Positions 1 to 4,797 of a stretch of DNA of 11,142 nucleotides are shown here, piece by piece. The DNA lies in the NCBI GenBank assembly GCA_002340515.1, contig DDMF01000042.1, positions 18,586-29,727 on the forward strand, in the 5' to 3' direction. The stretch comes from Rhodobacteraceae bacterium UBA2553 (GTDB lineage: Bacteria; Pseudomonadota; Alphaproteobacteria; Rhodobacterales; Rhodobacteraceae). The notes beneath the pieces were generated by a model, which had not been told where the DNA came from, did not search any database, and saw only the letters and a program-made list of their open reading frames with translations. Position 1 is the stretch's first letter; each line of letters begins with the position of its first letter. The translations under genes were made by a program, and so were the position numbers.

Positions 1-50
1 GGTTTTTCTCGAAACGCTTTAAAAAAGGACAAAACGTCGATAAAACAGCA

Positions 51-1013
51 TCACCCCCGGCGCGTAAACGCCCAGAGATTAAGGATTTCCATTGCGATAT
101 GTGCGCCCGCAATCGCCGTGGCACCCGTGGTGTCAAAGGGCGGAGACACCTCGACAATATCGCCCCCCACCAGATTGATCCCCGCCAAATCCCGCAGCAT
201 GATCGAGGTTTGCGCGGTGTTCAACCCGCCCCAAACGGGCGTGCCCGTGCCAGGCGCAAAAGCCGGATCCAGCGCATCAATATCAAAGGTCAAATAGGTT
301 TGATGATCCCCAAGGATCGCTTTGATCTTTTGCACCACCGCCACCGGCCCCGTTTCATGCACTTCGCGGGCATCAATGATATTCACCCCCAAAGTGTCCG
401 CATTATGGGTCCGAATGCCCACTTGCACCGAGCGTTTGGGATCAATCAGCCCTTCTTTCACGGCCTTGTAAAACATGGTGCCATGGTCCACCCGGCGCAT
501 ATCATCATCGGGCCAGGTGTCGGTATGGGCATCAAATTGCAACAGGCTAAGCGGGCCGAATTTCTTGGCATATGCGCGCAGGATTGGAAAGGTGATATAG
601 TGATCGCCCCCAAGCGCCAAACTGGCGCAATCCTGGTCCAGGATGCCTGCAATATGCGCCTCAAGCGTTTCTGGAAATTGGCTGATCTGCGCATAATCAA
701 ACGCCATATCCCCGTAGTCAGCAATGGCAAACTCGCTCAGCACATCGAAGTCCCAGCCATAGGCCTGATCCGGCGATTGCAGCGTTGATGCCTCACGAAT
801 TGCCCGTGGTCCAAGGCGGGTGCCGGGCCGGTTTGTCACGGCCTGATCAAAAGGCACGCCAGTGACCGCAATATCCACATTGTGCAAATCTTTGGTATAG
901 GTGCGGCGCAAAAAGGACGTAATACCACCAAAGGTGTTTTCAAACGACAGACCTTTCAGCCCGGCGCGTGTGATCGCGGTATCAACCTCATTGCTGGCGT
1001 CTTCGAGTGCCAT
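51..1013 (-). CDS. speB: Agmatinase (ureohydrolase family)
   Basis: A 320-residue ureohydrolase, predicted to hydrolyse agmatine to putrescine and urea in the cytoplasm using a two-manganese centre. The metal-ligand motifs are all present: GGDHYITFP (His138), DAHTDTW (Asp161, His163, Asp165) and FDIDALDP (Asp244, Asp246). The segments DHGTMFYKAVKEGLIDP and DPAFAPGTGTPV closely resemble E. coli SpeB as I remember it, which favours agmatinase over arginase or formiminoglutamase. Length is normal for the family. The ATG is preceded on the minus strand by GGGAGAGG at good spacing. It lies 96 bp downstream of an M20 amidohydrolase on the same strand, so co-transcription is possible, but a perfect palindrome at 1070-1085 suggests separate control. 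A related substrate such as guanidinobutyrate cannot be excluded from sequence. No clear terminator is visible in the 50 bases after the stop. Confidence 0.93.
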   Translation of the reverse strand: MALEDASNEVDTAITRAGLKGLSFENTFGGITSFLRRTYTKDLHNVDIAVTGVPFDQAVTNRPGTRLGPRAIREASTLQSPDQAYGWDFDVLSEFAIADYGDMAFDYAQISQFPETLEAHIAGILDQDCASLALGGDHYITFPILRAYAKKFGPLSLLQFDAHTDTWPDDDMRRVDHGTMFYKAVKEGLIDPKRSVQVGIRTHNADTLGVNIIDAREVHETGPVAVVQKIKAILGDHQTYLTFDIDALDPAFAPGTGTPVWGGLNTAQTSIMLRDLAGINLVGGDIVEVSPPFDTTGATAIAGAHIAMEILNLWAFTRRG

Positions 1014-1069
1014 GAACCTCTCCCAAATGATTTTCCCTTAGGTAGCATGGATAGTGAGTCGCCGCCACA

Positions 1070-1085
1070 ATATTTGATCAAATAT
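1070..1085. promoter_or_regulatory. Perfect 16-bp palindrome upstream of speB (candidate operator)
   Basis: ATATTTGATCAAATAT equals its own reverse complement. It lies in the gap between the M20 amidohydrolase stop and the speB start, about 56 bp upstream of the speB ATG, where an operator would sit. The regulator is unknown. The two TTGA/TCAA half-sites abut with no spacer, so it does not fit the FNR/FixK pattern (TTGA-N6-TCAA). I did not find a convincing -35/-10 pair next to it. Confidence 0.45.
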
Positions 1086-1109
1086 CGAACAATCAGCGCT
1101 AACCTGATG

Positions 1110-2270
1110 TTATAACGGGTTAAGTTTTTCGATCAAACGTGCAAAGAAACTGGCCCCATAGGGGGATGCCTCGTCATTGAAATCATATTCCGGGTGGTGA
1201 AGTCCGGCCCCTTCGCCCTGCCCCAAAAACAGATACGCACCGGGGCGTTCCTCGAGCATATAGGCAAAATCCTCCGCCCCCATCTCGCGGCCTGCATCGG
1301 CAAACACACGATCTTCGCCCGACAGCTCCTGCGCCACAGCAACCGCTTTGGCGGTCTGGGCGGCATGGTTGATGGTCGACGGATAACCACGTTCATATTT
1401 GATCTCAACCGTAACACCAAAACTCGCGGCCTGACCTTGCACGATCTCATGCACGCGACGTTCGACCAGATCGCGGATCTCGGGCGAGAAGCTGCGGATT
1501 GTCGCGCCGAACCACACGGTTTCTGGCGTGATATTATCCGCCGTGCCGCCATGGATTTCGGTCACTGACAGCACCAACTCTTCCAGCGGCGGAAGATTGC
1601 GCGATACGATGCTTTGCAACGCCTGCACCATCGTGACCATCGCCATGATCGGATCCACACATTCCTGAGGATAGGCCGCGTGCCCCCCCTTGCCAGTCAC
1701 TTGCACCCGCAACGTGTCCACGGCGGCCATGATCGGGCCGGGCGTCGTGACAAATTCACCAAGCGCATGGCCCGGTGTATTGTGCAGCGCATAGACCTCG
1801 GTGATATCAAACCGGTCCATCATACCTTCATCACACATATATTTGGCGCCACCGAAATTCTCTTCCGCCGGTTGGAAGATTAACGCCACCCGCCCCTTGA
1901 AATTCCGCGTTTCAGCCAGATACCGCGCCGCGCCCAAAAGCATGGTTGTGTGCCCATCATGGCCACAAGCATGCATTAACCCCGGATTTTGTGAGGCATG
2001 TTCCGCCCCGGTCAACTCTTCAATCGGCAGCGCATCCATATCGGCACGCAGGCCAATGGTTGGCCCATCCCCCTGCCCGTTGATGATCGCCACAACGCCC
2101 GATATGCCAATCTTCTCGTGGATCTCATCCACTCCGAATTCGCGCAACCGCTCCACCACAAAGCCTGCGGTTTCAAAGCATTCCAGCCCCAGTTCAGGAT
2201 GCGCATGCATCCAACGACGCCAGGTCTTCATATCTTCGCCAAAATCAGCAATACGGTTGATGACGGGCAT
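1110..2270 (-). CDS. M20 family metallo-amidohydrolase (hippurate / N-acyl-amino-acid hydrolase type)
   Basis: A 386-residue M20D-type peptidase/amidohydrolase that should cleave the amide bond of an N-acylated amino acid or related compound in the cytoplasm. Visible motifs in order: RADMDALP (75-82), MHACGHDGHT (99-108, with metal ligands Cys102 and His104), QPAEEN with the catalytic and ligand glutamates 136-137, ALHNTPG (His163), the dimerisation-domain motif GKGGHAAYP (193-201), and LHHPEYDFND with His359 near the C-terminus. The cysteine ligand in HACGHD is typical of the hippurate hydrolase / IAA-amino-acid hydrolase branch. Length is normal. A strong Shine-Dalgarno, AAAGGAGGG (2275-2283), precedes the ATG. 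The gene diverges from mazG with only 54 bp between them, and speB follows it on the same strand. The natural substrate cannot be read from sequence; the speB neighbour hints at amino-acid or guanidino/polyamine catabolism. Confidence 0.88.
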   Translation of the reverse strand: MPVINRIADFGEDMKTWRRWMHAHPELGLECFETAGFVVERLREFGVDEIHEKIGISGVVAIINGQGDGPTIGLRADMDALPIEELTGAEHASQNPGLMHACGHDGHTTMLLGAARYLAETRNFKGRVALIFQPAEENFGGAKYMCDEGMMDRFDITEVYALHNTPGHALGEFVTTPGPIMAAVDTLRVQVTGKGGHAAYPQECVDPIMAMVTMVQALQSIVSRNLPPLEELVLSVTEIHGGTADNITPETVWFGATIRSFSPEIRDLVERRVHEIVQGQAASFGVTVEIKYERGYPSTINHAAQTAKAVAVAQELSGEDRVFADAGREMGAEDFAYMLEERPGAYLFLGQGEGAGLHHPEYDFNDEASPYGASFFARLIEKLNPL

Positions 2271-2324
2271 GGGACCCTCCTTTAGAGTTTCCGAAAGGGT
2301 TCCCCGAAAAAAGGGTCAATTGCA

Positions 2325-3173
2325 ATGTTGAAAAATACCGAACGCAACACGTCGGACCAGATTGTCCATAACCCCAATGGAGGCATGGATCGCCTGCGCG
2401 AAATTATGCGGCGGCTGCGCGACCCAAATGGTGGCTGCCCGTGGGATCTTGAACAGGATTTCAACACCATCGCGCCTTATACCATAGAAGAAGCGTATGA
2501 AGTGGCCGATGCGATCGAACGCGAAGCTTGGGATGAGTTAAAGGGCGAATTGGGCGACCTGCTGTTTCAATCCGTGTTTCACGCACAAATGGCGGAAGAG
2601 CGCGGATTATTCAGTTTTGATGATGTCGCCGATACGATGTCAGACAAAATGGTCACGCGCCACCCACATGTTTTTCGGGATGAATCGGCCGACAAGTCAG
2701 CCGAGCAACAGACCCGCGACTGGGAAACAATCAAAGCCACGGAACGCGCCGCCAAGGCGCAAAAGGGCGTGCTTGACGGGGTCGCGATTGGCCTGCCGGC
2801 CTTGCTACGCGCAGTCAAACTGCAAAACCGCGCGGCGCGCGTCGGGTTTGATTGGCCCGAAACCACGCAGGTTCTTGAAAAAATTCAGGAAGAAGCGCAG
2901 GAATTGGTCGAGGCAAAAGACAGCCTGACCCAAGACGAAGTCCGCGAGGAGTTTGGCGATCTGCTTTTTGTGATGGCCAATCTGGCGCGGCACCTAGACG
3001 TGGAACCCGAAGAGGCGCTGCGTCAGGCCAATGCGAAGTTTGAACGGCGTTTTGCAGGGGTTGAACAGCGCCTTGCCAGCATCGGGCGCAGACCAGAAGA
3101 ATCCACACTTGAAGAAATGGATGCGCTTTGGGACGCCGTGAAGCAGGCGGAGCAGGAAAAAATAGTTACCTGA
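2325..3173 (+). CDS. mazG: Nucleoside triphosphate pyrophosphohydrolase MazG
   Basis: A 282-residue tandem-domain MazG, which hydrolyses (d)NTPs to the monophosphate and pyrophosphate and is linked to pool cleaning and stress control. Both all-alpha MazG domains show their magnesium-binding helices: EEAYE (55-59) with GELGDLLFQ (Glu75, Asp78) in the N-terminal domain, and EEAQE (189-193) with EEFGDLLF (Glu209, Asp212) in the C-terminal one. The family signature RLRDPNGGCPWDLEQ is at 31-44. Length is close to E. coli MazG plus about 20 N-terminal residues. The ATG at 2325 has AAGGG about nine bases upstream. A second ATG at 2385 matches where the conserved sequence begins, but the GGAGG before it ends only one base from the ATG, too close to act as a ribosome binding site. 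The start is therefore uncertain between 2325 and 2385. The TGA stop (3171-3173) lies inside an inverted repeat. Confidence 0.92.
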   Translation: MLKNTERNTSDQIVHNPNGGMDRLREIMRRLRDPNGGCPWDLEQDFNTIAPYTIEEAYEVADAIEREAWDELKGELGDLLFQSVFHAQMAEERGLFSFDDVADTMSDKMVTRHPHVFRDESADKSAEQQTRDWETIKATERAAKAQKGVLDGVAIGLPALLRAVKLQNRAARVGFDWPETTQVLEKIQEEAQELVEAKDSLTQDEVREEFGDLLFVMANLARHLDVEPEEALRQANAKFERRFAGVEQRLASIGRRPEESTLEEMDALWDAVKQAEQEKIVT

Positions 3174-3188
3174 TTTTTTTAATCAGGT
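3168..3188. promoter_or_regulatory. Upstream operator of the iron-binding-protein gene (inverted repeat 1)
   Basis: ACCTGATT-N5-AATCAGGT, with perfect 8-bp arms (9 bp counting the flanking T3167/A3189) around a TTTTT spacer. It contains TGA-N9-TCA, the pattern described for iron-responsive operators (IRO / Iron-Rhodo boxes) bound by RirA or IscR-type Rrf2 regulators in alphaproteobacteria. It ends two bases before the proposed -35 element and includes the mazG stop codon. A terminator role is unlikely because no T-run follows the right arm. Confidence 0.6.
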
Positions 3189-3189
3189 A

Positions 3190-3218
3190 TTGACCCGAGT
3201 AATTCACTCAGGTTTAAG
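3190..3218 (+). promoter_or_regulatory. Predicted promoter of the iron-binding-protein gene
   Basis: TTGACC (3190-3195) and TTTAAG (3213-3218) are separated by 17 bp. The -35 is a strong sigma-70 match; the -10 is moderate (four of six). Transcription would begin near 3225, leaving a short leader to the ATG at 3247. Inverted repeat 2 fills the spacer between the two hexamers, so a bound repressor would block polymerase. Confidence 0.5.
3193..3213. promoter_or_regulatory. Downstream operator of the iron-binding-protein gene (inverted repeat 2)
   Basis: ACCCGAGT-N5-ACTCAGGT, a second copy of the same architecture as the repeat at 3168-3188, with one arm mismatch and the same 5-bp spacer. The joint pattern is ACCYGAKT-N5-AMTCAGGT. 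The centres are 25 bp apart. It occupies the -35/-10 spacer of the predicted promoter. Confidence 0.58.
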
Positions 3219-3246
3219 CGCCTCAAGATTTATCAGGAGATGCGAT

Positions 3247-4266
3247 ATGAAACGCACTATCATCGCCGCCACCACGTTGGCCGCAACTCTACCTTCCATC
3301 TTGGCCACAACCGCCAGCGCCGACGAAGTGAATGTCTATTCCTATCGCCAGCCCGAGCTGATCCAGCCGCTGATGGACGCCTTCACCGCGGAAACCGGCC
3401 ATTCGGTCAATGTCGCGTTCCTGCAAAAGGGCATGATTGAACGCCTGCAGGCCGAGGGCAAACGCAGCCCCGCAGACCTGATCCTGACCACCGACATTTC
3501 GCGCCTTGCTGGCGTGGTGGATGCGGGTCTGACCCAGCCAGTTCAATCCGATGCGCTTGAGGCCAATATCCCATCGCAATATCGCGACACGGATGATCAA
3601 TGGTTCGGACTCACCTCGCGTGCGCGTATTGTTTATGCGTCAAAAGACCGTGTGAATGAAGGCGATGTGACCACATACGAAGATCTGGCCGACCCCAAAT
3701 GGAAGGGCCGCATCTGTACCCGGTCCGGCACCCACGCCTATACGCTGGCCATGGTCGCCGCTTACCTGAAACACCACGGTGCCGAGGCCACCACCACTTG
3801 GCTTGAAGGCGTGAAAGCCAACCTCGCACGCAAGCCCCAAGGCAATGACCGCGCACAGGTCAAAGCAATCTGGGCGGGCGAATGCGACATCGCCATCGGC
3901 AACACCTATTATATGGGCAAAATGCTCAGCGATGACGAACAAAAAGCTTGGGCAAACAGTGTGAATGTCGTGTTCCCGACCTTCGAAAATTCGGGCACCC
4001 ATGTGAATGTCTCGGGCATGGCGCTGACCAAATACGCCCCAAACAAAGACGCGGCCATCGCGCTGATGGAATTCCTTGCCTCGCCAAAGGCACAGGAAAT
4101 CTACGCGGCGACAAACTTCGAGTACCCGATCGCACCCGGCACCCAGGCGGACCCTTTGGTCCAAAGCTGGGGCAGTTTTGTGGCTGACGATCTGAACTTG
4201 ATGGAAGTGGCCGCGGAACGCCCTGCAGCGCTTAAGCTGATCGAAGAGATCGATTTCGACGGCTGA
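3247..4266 (+). CDS. Periplasmic iron(III)-type ABC transporter substrate-binding protein (FbpA/FutA/IdiA family)
   Basis: A 339-residue secreted solute-binding protein predicted to capture ferric iron in the periplasm for an ABC importer. The N-terminus is a Sec signal peptide: MKR, a hydrophobic stretch, then a likely cleavage after ASA (residue 25). The mature protein begins DEVNVYSYRQPELI, the typical first strand of this family with a Tyr. The paired tyrosines of GNTYYMG (221-222) are the usual iron ligands. Cys157 (GRICTRSG) and Cys213 (GECDIAIGN) probably form the conserved disulfide. The ATG at 3247 is chosen because AGGAGA (3235-3240) lies six bases upstream and it opens directly with the signal peptide; an in-frame TTG at 3190 is part of the -35. 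No permease or ATPase gene adjoins it: the next gene is convergent, so its transporter must be encoded elsewhere. Two tandem inverted repeats at the promoter fit iron-responsive repression. Confidence 0.88.
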   Translation: MKRTIIAATTLAATLPSILATTASADEVNVYSYRQPELIQPLMDAFTAETGHSVNVAFLQKGMIERLQAEGKRSPADLILTTDISRLAGVVDAGLTQPVQSDALEANIPSQYRDTDDQWFGLTSRARIVYASKDRVNEGDVTTYEDLADPKWKGRICTRSGTHAYTLAMVAAYLKHHGAEATTTWLEGVKANLARKPQGNDRAQVKAIWAGECDIAIGNTYYMGKMLSDDEQKAWANSVNVVFPTFENSGTHVNVSGMALTKYAPNKDAAIALMEFLASPKAQEIYAATNFEYPIAPGTQADPLVQSWGSFVADDLNLMEVAAERPAALKLIEEIDFDG

Positions 4267-4290
4267 TCTACAGCTGAAACGACACAATAA

Positions 4291-4320
4291 AAACGCCCGG
4301 AGCCATCGCTTCGGGCGTTT
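4291..4320. terminator. Bidirectional rho-independent terminator
   Basis: Arms at 4291-4303 and 4308-4320 pair over 13 positions (AAACGCCCG/CGGGCGTTT, one G-T wobble, then AGC/GCT) around a 4-nt CATC loop. It is flanked by an A-rich tract on the left and a short T-tract on the right. It lies between the convergent iron-binding-protein and NUDIX genes and can serve both, better on the minus strand where five T follow. Confidence 0.85.
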
Positions 4321-4332
4321 CATGTCAAATGG

Positions 4333-4797
4333 TCACAGGGAGTGTCGCTTTGCTTTATCGCGCTCAGCCAAGGCCAATCGCAACATATTGGTAACCCCTT
4401 CCGACATCACGTAAACTCCTGATAACACGTCCTCAATCATGGCAAACTCAGCTTCCTCTGCATCATCCCCCGCAACAGGATCACCGCGTAGATAGCTACA
4501 GGACAGGCCCATCAGAACATAGTGAAACACCGGGGGCAAAGCCGCGTTTGTCGCAGGTACAATCACCTCTTGTGTGGCTATCACATCCCCCGCAGTCGCA
4601 ATCACCCCGGTTTCCTCAAAAAGCTCCCGACAGGCCCCATCCTGCAAGCTTTCCCCATAGTCCAAACGTCCACCCGGAAAGCCCCAAGTGCCAGCATCCG
4701 GGTCGTTCTTCCGTTTGACCAGCAGCACATCTTCGCCCCGCAAGACAATCGCCAGCACCGCCAAAACCGGCCGCTGCGGGGGCAGATCCCGGGTCAT
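4333..4797 (-). CDS. NUDIX hydrolase (MutT / ADP-ribose pyrophosphatase-like)
   Basis: A 154-residue single-domain NUDIX protein that should cleave a nucleoside diphosphate linked to another moiety, releasing an NMP or a phosphate derivative. The NUDIX box (residues 43-65) matches the full consensus G-x5-E-x7-REU-x-EE-x-GU: Gly43, Glu49, Arg57-Glu58, Glu61-Glu62, Gly64. The sequence around it (KRKNDPDAGTWGFPGGRLDYGES) resembles the ADP-ribose pyrophosphatase group (COG1051) more than classical MutT, but substrate cannot be fixed. It is directly downstream of uvrA. The ATG at 4797 gives a TGATG junction with the uvrA stop; a GTG one codon earlier (4800) would give a GTGA overlap. Neither has a strong Shine-Dalgarno, which argues for translational coupling to uvrA. 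It should therefore share the SOS-regulated transcript. Confidence 0.88.
   Translation of the reverse strand: MTRDLPPQRPVLAVLAIVLRGEDVLLVKRKNDPDAGTWGFPGGRLDYGESLQDGACRELFEETGVIATAGDVIATQEVIVPATNAALPPVFHYVLMGLSCSYLRGDPVAGDDAEEAEFAMIEDVLSGVYVMSEGVTNMLRLALAERDKAKRHSL

Noticed and set aside
1090..1125. Weak hairpin (TAACC / GGTTA) around the M20 amidohydrolase stop as a terminator
   Set aside because: Five-base arms, AT-rich, and no T-run in the correct direction.
2379..2387. GGAGG before an internal mazG ATG as proof of a later start
   Set aside because: Only one base separates GGAGG from the ATG, too short for ribosome binding; the start question stays open but this is not evidence for 2385.
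3190..3246. Extended TTG start for the iron-binding protein
   Set aside because: The TTG is part of the -35 element, and the extension would bury the signal peptide behind 19 residues; the ATG at 3247 has AGGAGA at the right distance.
3640..4323. 227-codon open frame on the minus strand antisense to the iron-binding-protein gene
   Set aside because: Shadow frame with no motif, no ribosome binding site, and beginning within the real gene; it also crosses the terminator at 4291-4320.
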